Below, piece by piece: positions 10,631-23,130 of a stretch of 64,000 nucleotides of DNA (position 1 is its first letter; every line of letters starts with the position of its first letter). The notes beneath the pieces are model-generated. The model saw only the letters and a program-made list of their open reading frames with translations. It searched no databases and was not told where the DNA came from. This DNA comes from Ophiodon elongatus (Eukaryota > Chordata > Actinopteri > Perciformes > Hexagrammidae), in NCBI GenBank assembly GCA_016806645.1, contig JACSYO010000717.1, positions 62,501 to 126,500 on the forward strand. The letters are read 5' to 3'. A program made the position numbers and the translations under genes.

Positions 10631-11942
10631 AGGATTTGATTCTCAGTAGATAGCCAAAGGTGCTCTGCAGGGGTTCACTTGATTCTCCCCACATTACATC
10701 ACTTGTAACACGGCAGCTCATGTAGAGGGAGATCGTCCCCGGCAGGCCGTGGCCGTGTCGGGGTTTTGACAGAAAGACTGAAGCGATACTGACCGGTGTT
10801 TTTGTTTTGTTTTTAAAAAAATGGGCTGACTTCCTTGGAGAATTTAAAAAAAAAAAGTTTCATTCACAAGCAGAATGCTGACAGGTGTCGTCTTGCATGA
10901 AACTTGAGTCAACCGTCGTGTGACGTTCAGACAAACAGCAAACCGCATTCTTAACAGATGAAAAGTAAAATCTTACAGTAAGCAGAAATAAAAGCTGCTG
11001 ACAGCAGAGGACATCTAGATTATATTCTACTCTTTGTAAATGACCTATGATTATATTTTATTCAATACGTCTCAAAACAGAAGTCGCTAAGTGCTTTTAC
11101 ACATACAAGGGAAGTCAATCAATCATGAATGAACACAATGAGCCATTCACAGCTAATAAGAGGGTCAGTAAATGCTCTGTAAAAAACCTGTATTTGATAT
11201 TACATTTTTTTTTTTTTAAAGTTTATAAAGATGTTGCTAATTTTGAGGAAGCTCTCTCCGTTATTTAGAGAAACTAAAAGTAAAATTCAGATCCCCTCTG
11301 GTCGAGACAGTAATAGAAAATAAAGTGGCGTCAGTTCAAATGAGAGACGACTAAAATGATGAATTAGGCTTTTCCTGTTTTTAAAGATCCCCTTTAACAG
11401 ACTCTTGACCTTCCTGGTAAACAGTTTATCTTGAGTGGTCACGATCAACAAGTCCAACACATAAACTTAAGTTAATAGTTTGTTCTCAAATAGGTAACGT
11501 AATAGTGACAAAAATAACCATCGCAGTTTCCCAGAGTTCTTCATATTTCTTGTTTTGTGTGAAACCCAAAATGTACTTTTTCAGAAAAACAGCAAATATT
11601 CACATTTGAGAAGAAGAAACCACTGAATTTTTGCCTTTTGTGCTTTAAAAAAACAAAAAAACATTTAATTGATTATAAAAAAATTGTGGCAATTTATTTT
11701 CTGTTGATGAACTAATGTATTAATTACCTATTTATTTTAATAATAATCCCATATTTCCACTGGCAGTATAAATTTTCAGTCATTGAGAATTGAGAATTGA
11801 GATTGATAACCTTTTATCTATTGACCCAACAATCTATTTATACATTGTATTATGGAAGTAAGGATACTATTTTTAATCCATTTTACCATATTTGGACTGC
11901 GGATGAGTGGTAGTGATAGTATACGTGGTATACGTATACAGC

Positions 11943-12142
11943 AGAGACCTGTCAATCACCTTGTAGCCCCGCCCTAAAGCATCCCCATCTTTATGGTCTG
12001 TTTGACTCTAAATGGACCATAATTTACTAAATGAACATCATGCTGTATTGAAGAAGACTTGAAACTAGAGATTGAGACATAAACTCATGTTTACAATGTT
12101 TACTGAGGGAATAAATCAAGAGAGAAGTAGAGTCATTTTCTC
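11943..12142 (-). repeat. Interspersed repeat family A, minus-strand copy
   Basis: The reverse complement of this 200-bp block is nearly the same as 33031-33230. Shared landmarks are AAATGACTCTACTTCTCTC, CAGTAAACATTG, TCTAGTTTCAAGTCTTC, AGCATGATGTTCATTTAG, TTTAGAGTCAAACAGACC and GTGATTGACAGGTCTCT. Divergence is low over the core and lost outside it. It is a non-coding dispersed repeat; class not determined. Confidence 0.85.
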
Positions 12143-13410
12143 AGAGTTTCTTTCTATTTCCTCTCTACTGGGCTGTTTACTCCCCCTGAGTGGTTTCGGG
12201 ATTGCACATCATTCAATTCAATAGAGTTTTATTGAAGTGGGGAAAGGCTCTTTAATTATGGAGCGCTTGGTAACCGTCAGTGAGCTCAGTCACTCACAGG
12301 ACAATACGTTCACATCGTTTCCTATTTGTCCGTCTTTGTTGTGCTGCATCGTGCATTTGGATTTGAATGTCAGACCGAACTTAAAAATACCGTCTCTGTG
12401 TGAACTCCTAATATAATCTCTTTACTAAAGATAAAGCCACCCTGACCTTTACGTCAGGCCTCTGCAGGATTTGGCCGTTTCCTTTGATTGCAGCGAGAGG
12501 AAGCAGTTCATCACTTGGGCAGATTCAGTCTCTCCAAGACGTTTATAGTTGAACCTCGCCGGAGATTCGGGGCCGAGAGGGGTCCACACAGGATGTGAGA
12601 GTATTGCTTTGTAAATACTGTCGTGGCAGGATGTCACTTTGAAGACGCCAACGGCCATCAAACGTCTGTCGCTTTGCCCGGTGGAAGGGTGACATGAGAA
12701 GACTGCTGCTGCACGGAAACACTGTATGATATCACGATACCGTGTGGATTCATTTGAGGTTTTTTAATTAAAAACATGCAAATAATCTGACAAAAAACAA
12801 TCAATGATTCTGGATGAAATCAGAACCTGAAAGTTGCAGCTTTCTGCAGCTCAAATACTTGATTTTGTACTTTCTTTAAAGGACTCTGTCACACTCTCTT
12901 CACTTTCTATAACTGCATTATATAACCTGTCAATATCACTTCTTTGTATTTTACTGTAAACTGCAGTGATTACGGCTGTTACAGCAGAAAGCAACTCATT
13001 TTGGATTTAATGGGATGTAAAAAATACAGATCTGAGTAAAAGTAAGCCTTTTAAAATCTGAAAACCAAAATGATTGCACCATACTTAACTTGTATACTAT
13101 TGAGGAATTTATTATTGTTGACCATTCAAACACCGTTTAGTTAGACCATCTTATCTAAATGGACAATGGCACAAAGTTAGGAGCTCATTTGTGTTTTTTA
13201 CTCCAATCTTTCTCAGACAGAAAGTATTTTTTAAGCTGTCGACATCACAGGAGGACTTAATTTACTGTGGACCGCCGTGAGCAGTGTTCTGTTACAGCAG
13301 GAAAACAACAAATAGATATTCAGGGACATAAAATCGGCTCAAACTGACCTGCCGTAAACAAAAAAAAAGGTTATTTGTGGGTAAAAATATGTGAAAACCA
13401 AAAGGACTTA

Positions 13411-13505
13411 ACGATGCGATACGATACGATATGATACGATACGATACGATACGATACAATACGATACGATACGATGTGATACGATACGATACAATGAGAT
13501 GCAAG
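13411..13505. repeat. (ACGAT)n pentanucleotide minisatellite
   Basis: A 5-bp unit, ACGAT, repeats about 18 times with a few substitutions (ATGAT, ACAAT, GTGAT). The minus-strand frame reads as Tyr-Arg-Ile-Val-Ser type repeats and is an artefact. Confidence 0.95.
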
Positions 13506-14924
13506 ACGAGACGATACCAATAAAATCCCCAAATCAATCAATGGATAGGTTGATTTTTAAACCAGAAATGGTGAAAATCAGAAAAAAATAACTACTTATA
13601 TAATAAAAAAATCCAGTTAAAGTCTGATTTTAATAAAAAAGCCATTGGCAGCCCAAACACCCCAATCGGTTTAGCCTGCTCTGCATCACGCTGTTTGCAT
13701 GCAGGGCCGCATAACCGGAGATCAAACACTCAGCAAACCAGTGGTTGCTGATGAAAAAGCCTGTCGTTGGGGGCCGGTGGTCTTTGATCTCAAGTGGTAG
13801 CCTTGGCCCTCGCTAGGTGTGTGTTTTACTGTTTCTTAATTATAGCCAGGCTGCTGTCTGGAAGTCTTTACTGCAGCAGGCAGGCAGCCTGACTGCTAAA
13901 TGCTTATGAGGCAGATACTTCCTCCTCCAGCAGCAGTAGCAGTGTGGGGGCGAGGTGAGGGACGCTGATCTTTTGCCGGCCCGTGTGGGAGGCAGCCATC
14001 ATGTTTCATGCATGTCAGAGGCACCGGGGAGAGGCTTTTCTTTTTTCTTTTTTCTTTTTTTCCTCTCGGTAAACGCGGACGAAACACATCAGAGCTGAAC
14101 TCTGTTTTCTGCCTCTTTTTATTCTCATATTGAGAAACAAATCTGTCAGGGGTCACAGCAGACGGCGCGCTCAAATTTGACCCCAAAGCAAACAGTCTGT
14201 CAGCTCATGTATGCTTCCCTTTCCCTTCAGTGATTCATGCTTTCTGCTACCAAACCTGAATCACTGTTCATCTCATTACCACACTTAAGGATTAAGGACA
14301 CTTCACAGCTATTTTAAAAGTAGAAATGGTCTTACGTCACTGAATTTTATTATTGATTTGGCTCGCATGGAATCTGGGTCTTATGAATTATCCATTAACA
14401 CTTAACAAGCCAAAGTGGTCTGGATTCTTTTGGACCCTCACTGGGATTTTGTAAAAGACCTCAAAGAATCCCAGAACACTGTTGATCACTTGTACTCACT
14501 AGTTCTATTTCGGACATGTTGGTCCTCAGACCCTCATTCAGACCCTCATTGGGCGTTTATGATATGATACGCATCTTTCCCAACGAATGGGTCGGGACCC
14601 GCAGGTATGTTGCAGAAGATTTTATAACTGTCGCCAAATACCTTTGCAGAACTTCTCCCATAGTCTTCTATTTTACATTTATATCTGCGGTACACTTTTG
14701 AGCCACACGAGGGAGCCTGAATGTTCGTACTGTTCTAATAATTGTCGCAGAAATGAAGAGAATGAGGTGGTCTATTAAACGGGCCTAAATGCATTGATTT
14801 GGTCTTATTTATAAAGTATTTGACATGTGTGTAAGTTTTTCATAACGCATGCATAAAACAAAGTTATAGAATTTAAATCGTTGAGTTTTATAAAGAATTT
14901 AAGCTCCAGTTGTCATGAACCTGG

Positions 14925-15035
14925 ATATTGACTCTGGTATAGTTTAGTTCTGCTGTTGTTAACATGGAGGGTCTACGGGGATTGACTCACTTTTGGAGGC
15001 AGCCTCAAGTGGCCATTTTGAAGAACTGCAGTATG
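14925..15035 (+). repeat. Interspersed fish repeat fragment
   Basis: The block TCTACGGGGATTGACTCAC, TTTTGGAGGCAGCCTCAAG and TGGCCATTTTGAAGAACTGCAG resembles the 3' portion of a common fish dispersed repeat that I recall following family A-like sequence. No family A core is adjacent here. The call rests on recall and should be masked to confirm. Confidence 0.45.
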
Positions 15036-16144
15036 TGGCTCTTTATTTTGCTCGATTATATCTGATCGGTACTTATATTACACGTAGAGCGAGGCGGATA
15101 ACTTGGCCTTTCTACAGTAAACCAGCTGAAATGAGCTCATTGCAGATACATCGCTAGTTTCAGAACAGAAAGGCCAAACTAGGTTTGAGGTCATTTAGAC
15201 GCAGCGTCAACATCACTTAGTTTGTCCACCAGTGAGCGACTACGAGTAGATTTTGCACTGTAAAATGTTTCACTCCGTATTTATTTATATCTTTTAATCA
15301 AAGGGTAAAGTTTGATCTTCCTGTTATGTGGGTTTTGTTTTGTTTTTCAAAGCTAACGATCAGCTGAAATGTCGTTATCCGATTCTTAATAACTCCGCTA
15401 TCAGCCTCAAAAATCCAGCAATCGGACTGATTTTAATCACATAAGTTCACATTGATGCAACCTTTTTCCGGCTGTGTTCTGAAAGCTTTGCGGAAAATAT
15501 TCACGACAAACGAACTCTGTGAATGTTGCCAGATGCACACGGACACCTTTGAATTACGTCTGCGTGGAAAGGAGAGGGGCGCTGGTGCTCGGGTCTCGGC
15601 TGGAATGAAAGTCTTGATCTTGGTGATTTTGTCTTTGTGGAGCTTCTCTTCCACGAGCAACGCTGCAGCCTGGTGAGGGTCAGACGCTCCGTGGCGCTCT
15701 TGAATAATTCAAGGTTAATGTTTCGGACCTTGATCGATTTGACTGTCCCCAGAACGTCAAACCTGAACCCATCCTCTGTGTCCTATGCATGTGAAGATCA
15801 AAGAGCAGACGTACGGGGAAACTGTCTCTTCAACTTTTTCAATGTTATTTGGAAGTATGGGAGCCGTGAAGGTATTTGCTTCTGTTTATGGGATATAATG
15901 ACAGTGTTTGATCCTTAAAACACACCTGGTCTGTGATGGAGTTTTTTGTTTTTACGAGTACAGTACTTCCATCGTTAACAGTCGGAGGGAGCGACTCAGC
16001 GGAGGCTGGTTGGTTATGTTTCTCTTTCACGTGGATGAAAGATACAGAACACGACTCATGACAAGAAAAAAAGGATACAGGAAAACAACGAAGGAATGTG
16101 ACTGACCTTGAGATGTCAGAAGTGGGTGTATGCTGTATCATTCC

Positions 16145-16226
16145 CATCCTCCTCCTCCTCCTCCTCCTCCTCCTCCTCCTCCTCCTCCTCCTCCTCCTCC
16201 TCCTCCTTCTCCTCCTACTCCTCTTC
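16145..16226. repeat. (CCT)n trinucleotide tract, about 80 bp
   Basis: This is an almost pure TCC/CCT run. One strand is polypyrimidine and the other polypurine with mirror symmetry. The open frames of poly-Leu, poly-Ser and poly-Arg across it on both strands are artefacts. Confidence 0.96.
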
Positions 16227-16799
16227 CTCCCCAAACATGAGTTCACGTCTCCTCTCATGTGCTCACAGGGTTCCCCTGTCACAGAGTTGATGGTTCACAC
16301 ACTGCAGATGTTTTATTGTGGCAAAGAGGGGAAGCTTCTCATGTCTGATGTATTTTTGGACTTCAGGACTCGGGACATAATCTGTGCGTCTGCTTTTCGT
16401 CCAGCTGTGCAGCGCGGGGACGGTGACGGAGGAGTATTGATTAATGATTTGTTTGTGATGAGTAACTTCCTCGTGCTGTCATAAATTATAAACTCTCAGA
16501 AACATTCAAACTTTAAATTGTTCCTCTTGAGAGTTCAGAGATGAAACATGGAAATGAACCAGTGAGCTGGAGTTTAATTTTCACATTGATAAAAGCATGC
16601 TGCTGATTAATTATTTTCAGATGGCTCTTAATATGTCCTCTTGGATGTAACACACGCCTGACACCAGTATGTACTCACAGCGATGTTGTTCTCTCTCATC
16701 TCACACTCATGGTGTGTCCTGCAGTTTTTAATGTCTCTCTGTCTGATCTTAGCCAGGAGGACGGTGTGGCTCTAAATATGACGAATGTCTACCACTTTG

Positions 16800-17370
16800 G
16801 TCCAGACTGAAATATACCAACAGCTATTTGATGGATTGCCGTGGAATTCGTCTCAGACTTTCATATTTCCCAGAGGATAAATTCTCATGACTTTAAGAGC
16901 CACCATGAGCTTTATGTGTGTGGTTTTGAGTTGAATATCTCAAGAGCTATTTATTGGATTCACATGCCATTCATGGTCCCCAGAGGATGAATCCTGATGA
17001 CTTTAGTCCCCTGACTTTTCCCTCATAGCCACAATGAGGTAAATGCTTTTTGGTTTTGAGTTAACTGTCAACAACTATCTGATTATGGTCATAACATGTG
17101 GCTCAGACATTTATGTTCGCTTCAGGATGAATCGTAATAACTTTGGTGACCCCGTGACTTTTTTTCCAGCACTACCCTCAGGTCAGAAAGTAAATGCCTC
17201 AATTGCAATTTGTGTTTAGTGCTAATTAGCAAATGCTAGCATGCTACATGCTAAACTAAGATGAACATTACTGTTGCTTAACAGTAACGAGTTGGGCATC
17301 CATGGTCGTTTCGAGCATGTTAGCTTAGCATGCTGACATTTAGCTCAAAGCACCTGTGTGCAACTAGTTT
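16800..17370 (+). repeat. Interspersed fish repeat, second copy of the 8980-9390 type
   Basis: Repeated internal paragraphs are visible: CAGAGGATAAATTCTCATGAC, CAGAGGATGAATCCTGATGAC and CAGGATGAATCGTAATAAC, each followed by a variant of TTTGGTGACCCC. The tail holds GTGCTAATTAGCAAATGCTAG and AGCATGTTAGCTTAGCATGC. The internal repetition about every 120 bp is characteristic of this element. Confidence 0.65.
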
Positions 17371-18607
17371 AGCTCCTTGTTTGTACTGAGGCACATCAGA
17401 TGGAGGCTTTGTTTTAAGAGATTTGTGAACGTGTAGAGAGTTTGTTATACCACGGCATCTATACCGTACACATCTCAGCTTGTACTAGGGCATTGTGGGC
17501 AATGTTGCAAATCAATTATCGGGGCCGCTTTATGGCAATATTGGATGTAGAGGATGCCAGACGACTGAATCAACTCCGTCCAAGATTTGTTTGAGAGCTC
17601 AGAGAAAAGCTAGTAAATTTACCTTTTGAGTTAAAAAAAATAGAAAGATGCTCGAATATTAATGGTTTCTATTCACGATGGAGTTTTACTTCATGCAATA
17701 TATTGCAATCATGCTGTAAAACCATGTCGACCTTGATGAAAGGCTCTGAATTTTAATTTGATGCTTTAGGTTAACATGTTTTATGCTTTATTTAACGCAC
17801 AAGCATGAGGAGGGCTGCTTTTTTATTAGGTGAAAAAACATGAATATTTTGTCATGCTCGGGATGAAAAGCTGTCAAAATCCTGCCCTAAAACCTCAGAT
17901 CCCCTTTGATCTCCGCTGATCTGACACAAACTAATATAGAAAACTATGTGAAGCACTATAGGAGGTACTGCAAAACCCCACAGAAAGCCGTTGAAAGCTC
18001 TGATGCAGGTTGTCAAAACAAATGAAGATGTGATTGGCTTCGCAGTCACATGGAGGCATGAATATACAGCCGGCCTTTCACCGCACATGCTACAGCTGCG
18101 TTATGGGGACAAAAATAGACAATGGTTATGATCGTGAAGGAGTCAAACTGAGATCAGAGACGTAACAACGGAAAGGGACATAACTCCTCGTTGTCGTCGC
18201 ATCGCTGACAGATTGTGACTTGAGATCTCACAGAAATGCGTTTGATTTGGTGCTTTATGTATCGATGTGTCTCACAGCTGACACCCAGCTTTTCTCCATT
18301 CCTCCTGACTATGGAACATCACCTCTGTGTCACATGTGAGAGAGAGGAGGCGGAATACTTTTTTTATGCCCTTTCAGATGCGGCATGAAGTACATCTGCG
18401 TGCCACGAAGTACAAGCTTGTATTTCAGCGTGACAAACAAAGTGTAAGCTGCCTGGAAATGCCTTAAAGCAACCATGAAATACTGCTTCAGCCTCGCTCA
18501 TTTGTTTCCATGAAGCAGGACAGCTGGAACAAGAACCTCCTCTTACTCCGTGCTGCATGAGAGGGGATTTTCTTTTTCTGTTGCTGTTTCTTTTTTCAAG
18601 CAGGGCC

Positions 18608-19185
18608 TTGGCAGACAGACAGATACAGACAGATACAGACAGACAGATACAGACAGATACAGACAGACAGATACAGACATATAAACAGACAGATACAGAC
18701 AGATACAGACAGACAGATACAGACAGATACAGACAGACAGACAGACAGATACAGACAGACAGATACAGACAGACAGACAGACAGATACAGACAGACACAG
18801 ACAGACAGATACAGACAGACAGATACAGACAGATACAGACAGATACAGACAGACAGACACAGATAGACAGATACAGACAGATACAGAGAGACAGATAGAT
18901 ACAGAGAGACACAGACAGACAGACAGACAGACACAGATAGATACAGACAGACAGACAGATACAGACAGACAGACAGACACAGACAGACAGACAGATACAG
19001 ACAGACAGATACAGACACATACAGACAGACACATACAGACAGACAGATACAGACAGACAGACAGACAGACAGACACAGACAGATACAGACAGATACAGAC
19101 AGATACAGACAGACAGACAGATACAGACAGACAGACAGAGACAGACAGACAGACAGATACAGACAGACAGACAGACAGACAGAGG
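18608..19185. repeat. ACAG/GATACAG compound tandem array, about 580 bp
   Basis: The array is built from ACAG tetramers interleaved with GATACAG-type variants, with rarer CACAG and TAGAT units. It has no stop codon in several frames, which creates long Cys-Leu-Ser-Val frames on the minus strand (up to 279 codons) and Gln-Thr-Asp frames on the plus strand. Their composition is fixed by the repeat, so they are not genes. It is the longest simple repeat in the window. Confidence 0.97.
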
Positions 19186-19326
19186 CTGACCTGAGAACAG
19201 CACCGACTGAGTGTCTGACTGTTGATATTAACCTTTACCTCGCCAGCAGCGCTGTAGAACTTGGCCACTTCTTAATGTGTGTCATGTTGCATAAGCAGCT
19301 CTGCCAGCCAAAAAGGGTGAGGCACT

Positions 19327-19329
<3 letters not shown>

Positions 19330-19400
<71 letters not shown>
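19330..19400. repeat. (TG)n microsatellite
   Basis: This is a pure TG run of about 70 bp, only 145 bp downstream of the ACAG array. Confidence 0.97.
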
Positions 19401-19403
<3 letters not shown>

Positions 19404-22400
19404 CTCACGAGTGTAAATGCACACTGCAGCCCTGATGGGTAACGCATCAGTTGGAGTATCCGTTCCGGAGCAGAAAGCCTGCCTGTTGGAGGACATTTGA
19501 ACTGAAGCGCTCCCCCCCCCCCTCGCCGAGGGGGCCCAGGCGTGTGAGCGGCCTCCGGCGGAGACTTCGCCCTCGGTGGGAACGCTTACGACCCTGAGAT
19601 TCACGCGGGGTGACAAAGCGAGCAAATAAGATATGCTAAAGTTTTGCTCGGCGCTACTTGTGTTCAGTGGCATAAACTTTGGGCCTCGGAGACCCAAAAG
19701 GCCATTGTGGACTTGCACGGCTCCCAACATCTCTGGAGCTGCCGTGGGGAGAGTCGGGGGGGGGGGGGGGCAAAAAAGCAAAAGCAAAGAAAATATCCTA
19801 TTTGATTAGAAAAAGAAAGCGAGCCAGTTCCTCTTTGCAGCGGGCTGTAGCCGGGCACAAGAGTTTTATTCACTAATAGTTCTTAATGTTCCCTGTTGAC
19901 TTAGCCAAGGCTTGTTGCAGAGGCTTGACCCCAGAGCTGTTTGGGTATATGGTTTGAGGTACAGGACGGGAGGCACACCAAGATATGCAAAGCCAAGCTA
20001 TTTCTTCCAAGTCTTCTCCCCAGCAGCCGAGGCTCCGGTCCAGCGTGTGCTGCCGGGGTGCTTTTTTTATTGATATTTATGTGTTTAAACATTTTTAATC
20101 GTGACCTGTATAAACTCAAGAGGAGCCCACATTTTCTGCCGCCGTAACAGACGGACATTGGGCGCCTTTCACCGGCGCGAGCGCTTTATTTTTAAGTTTT
20201 GGAGTGTGGGACGCTTCAGCGCCCCCTCAAAGCCGTGTGCAAATGTTTGCTCCGCTTGGTGGAGCAGCACAAAAAGACACAACTGAAATAAATTTGTATA
20301 TTGTTTCTCAAAGTGCAGCCCGCGTTCAACTTTCTCTCTGGCCCGACATGTTTACCAAAAAAAAAAAAAAAACGTTTAATTTCAATGTATTATCTGTAAA
20401 GCGTTTACGAACACCTTCAGAAGAATCATTCATTATCACGGGAATCCTCCTCTGAGATAGATGAGCAGATTTCATGATTATTATTGTATTGTGAAGCATT
20501 CTCTCAAATAGTTTCTCCTTCTCCGAGACTTTCCGTCACCCTCCTGCAGATCACAAGAAATGAACTTGTGTATTTCTTTCCCCCCTTAAAGTCCCTTTAA
20601 AGGCCCGGGGATGAAAATGGCAGGTAATGATGACGAAGGTTTGCTCACATTTTTGAAAGCAAACACACCTTTGAACAACACCGAGGGTGAAAGGTGGCAG
20701 TGTCCTGGCTGAATTCAGACCCTTTTTTTCAACGTCGCAGTACCTCAACTTTTTTTTTTTTTTTTTATAAACGAAAGCACGTTCATACCGACCTCCTTAA
20801 GAAGTTTAGACTGAAAGAGACTGTTTTTGAAAAACTGGAGCCCTTCAGCTGAATCCCATATGTTTTTCTTGGCAGACGAGTGCTGTCTGCTTGGCCGGGG
20901 CTGATGTTGGGGATATTAAACTGATGGAACACAGGACTCTTGATCCCTTTTTTTTGAGGGTTGTGTTGAGGTACCAACTGTGTGAGCCTCTGTGAGACAC
21001 CTGACATTGTCTCCTCACCTGAGACACCTGAGACTGTGTGGCAGAGAAATGAGCCACAAGAAAGCCCTTCTGCTCTCGAGCCGAGCTTGAGATGGTTTTT
21101 GAGTCTTGCCCGAAGTGAAAGTGTGTTTTTAAAGCCAGTTGTTGCTCCACGTTTCTTTTTGTTTTTTCCACTAATTATGGGATTCTTGCCAAATAATCAT
21201 CCACAAGGCATTTTAACTTGCAGACTTCCCTCCCTGAGACACAGCCTCCGGCTGGAGATGTGTTTTTTGTTTGTGAAAGAGATTCCTAGACGATAGTTGT
21301 TAAGTAGTTTGGATTAGGGTGACGCGATGCGTGAACACTGTACATGCGGGTCTGCTCAGATAATCACATTCATGCTTTGTTCCACACGTCGGTTCACCTG
21401 AGGTTGACCTCGCCGATGTTCAGCGGATTAAATTAAATCCTAAATCATTGGATAAACAGACTGGTTTGAGGTTATGCAAAGTATCTCAGAGTTGTATATT
21501 CGTTTTTTAAAATGCCATCTGCAGGCTGGAGTTGGTAATGTTCTTTGAAAACATTTAGTTATATTTGTTCTATATTTGTTTAGTATCTGTGGCTGTCACA
21601 GTACTGTAATAAGCCCGTCCAACTATGAACTATCCAACAAATCCATCAGTGATCACTTAGCATAACCTCCGGCCTGCTCAGTGGCTTTAGACTTTGCTAG
21701 TAAGTAGACCTTGAGTTGGGATTGTTTTGTGAAACTACAGATTTCGAGTAGAAGGGGAGGGGTGAAGGGTGGGGGGGGGGGGGTGATGATTCTATACGTA
21801 AAAGTGGTAAACATCATCTGGAAGCTGGAGACCTGAAGATTCAGGCGCTGTGTGTCAAGTCAGTCATGAATCTCTTGAACAACACCGAGGGTGAAAGGTG
21901 TCCGGCCAGAAAATCTTGAACAAACATTGTGTTTTGGTTTGACGGCTATTCAAATGTTGAGCGTTGAGATTGAATAGTGGCTTGGAGCTACATGATGAAG
22001 GTATGTGATGGCCATTCACATGGTCTGTTATATACCATTTCTTTGGTTGATGCCAATAGATACAAATTGAGGGAAAATAACGCATTTATACTGTTTTTTT
22101 TTTTTTGGTGCACAGCATGGAATTATCATAAAGTGGGCATGTATACGAAGGTGAGACCCGTGGGTACCCATAGAGTTCATTTACATCCACATGTCTTGAA
22201 GAGAGAGATGGAGAGACCCCGTTTTCTTCCTCGCCAACATGTAGCCTCCTTCCTAACAAGCTAGCATCACTGGTTGGTTCCTCCAGAGCCCCTTAAAGAC
22301 GGCAATCTTGTGAGTCCCAGAGCCTTTTAATACTGCCTGAGAAGTCCTTGAAGTGCGATGGATGGAATTATAAAAAGCCCTGGTACTTGCATATCACCAT

Positions 22401-23064
22401 CTTCATTGCAACTAATGAGGGCCGGTGGGTTTGGTTGAAAGCGGGAAAAAGAAAAGAGATTTTTATTTCTCGTATTCCGTTTCATATCCTGGTGGAAATT
22501 CACGCTCCAGTTTTGACTTCTTGTTGTCAGGAGCTCTTCCAGCTGATCCAGAGTCTGTTGACTGGTTTCAGTAGTTTAATGAGCCAGAGAATTGTCCCGA
22601 GTCACTTTGTCTTCAAAATGCATGTTAATGTGCTGACGAATGACAAGAGCTGAGCGAGAACCAGCTCTCTAAAGTAAAACCTAAAGCCTGGAACCGCAAC
22701 AAAGCCCCTCTTTTTGAAATATTAGTGGCTCTCCTGCTTTCAGTTCATCATACTTTTATCGGGACGGATTGTTCGCGTCCTGTGAGTCTTTTTCTTTCTC
22801 GCTGTGAGGCGACAGGGCTAACCATTAGCCTGAAACGGTCACGCTGCACAGTTCCCTTATTTATATGTAATTACATTATGTTACTCCAGGTGGAAGAACC
22901 ACTCTGGTATGTCCTTTCAATTATTCATCCTGCAGCCGTCCAAATCACCTTCCTTTATTGGGATGTCTCTGTGCGACTGAGAGGAAATTCAAAGAGAGCA
23001 GAATCCTATTTCCTCCTTTACAATTGTTTCTTTTTTTCTTTCTTTATTTATCTGTATCAGCGGC

Positions 23065-23065
<1 letters not shown>

Positions 23066-23113
<48 letters not shown>

Positions 23114-23130
23114 CATATATATATATATAC
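23066..23130. repeat. (AC)n-(AT)n compound microsatellite
   Basis: About 38 bp of AC is followed by about 25 bp of interrupted AT. Confidence 0.95.

Noticed and set aside
15845..16484. Poly-Arg, poly-Leu and poly-Ser proteins
   Set aside because: All are translations of the (CCT)n tract in different frames.
18364..19268. Overlapping minus-strand open frames of 279, 241 and 140 codons rich in Cys-Leu-Ser-Val
   Set aside because: They are made by the stop-free ACAG/GATACAG array and have no non-repeat domain.
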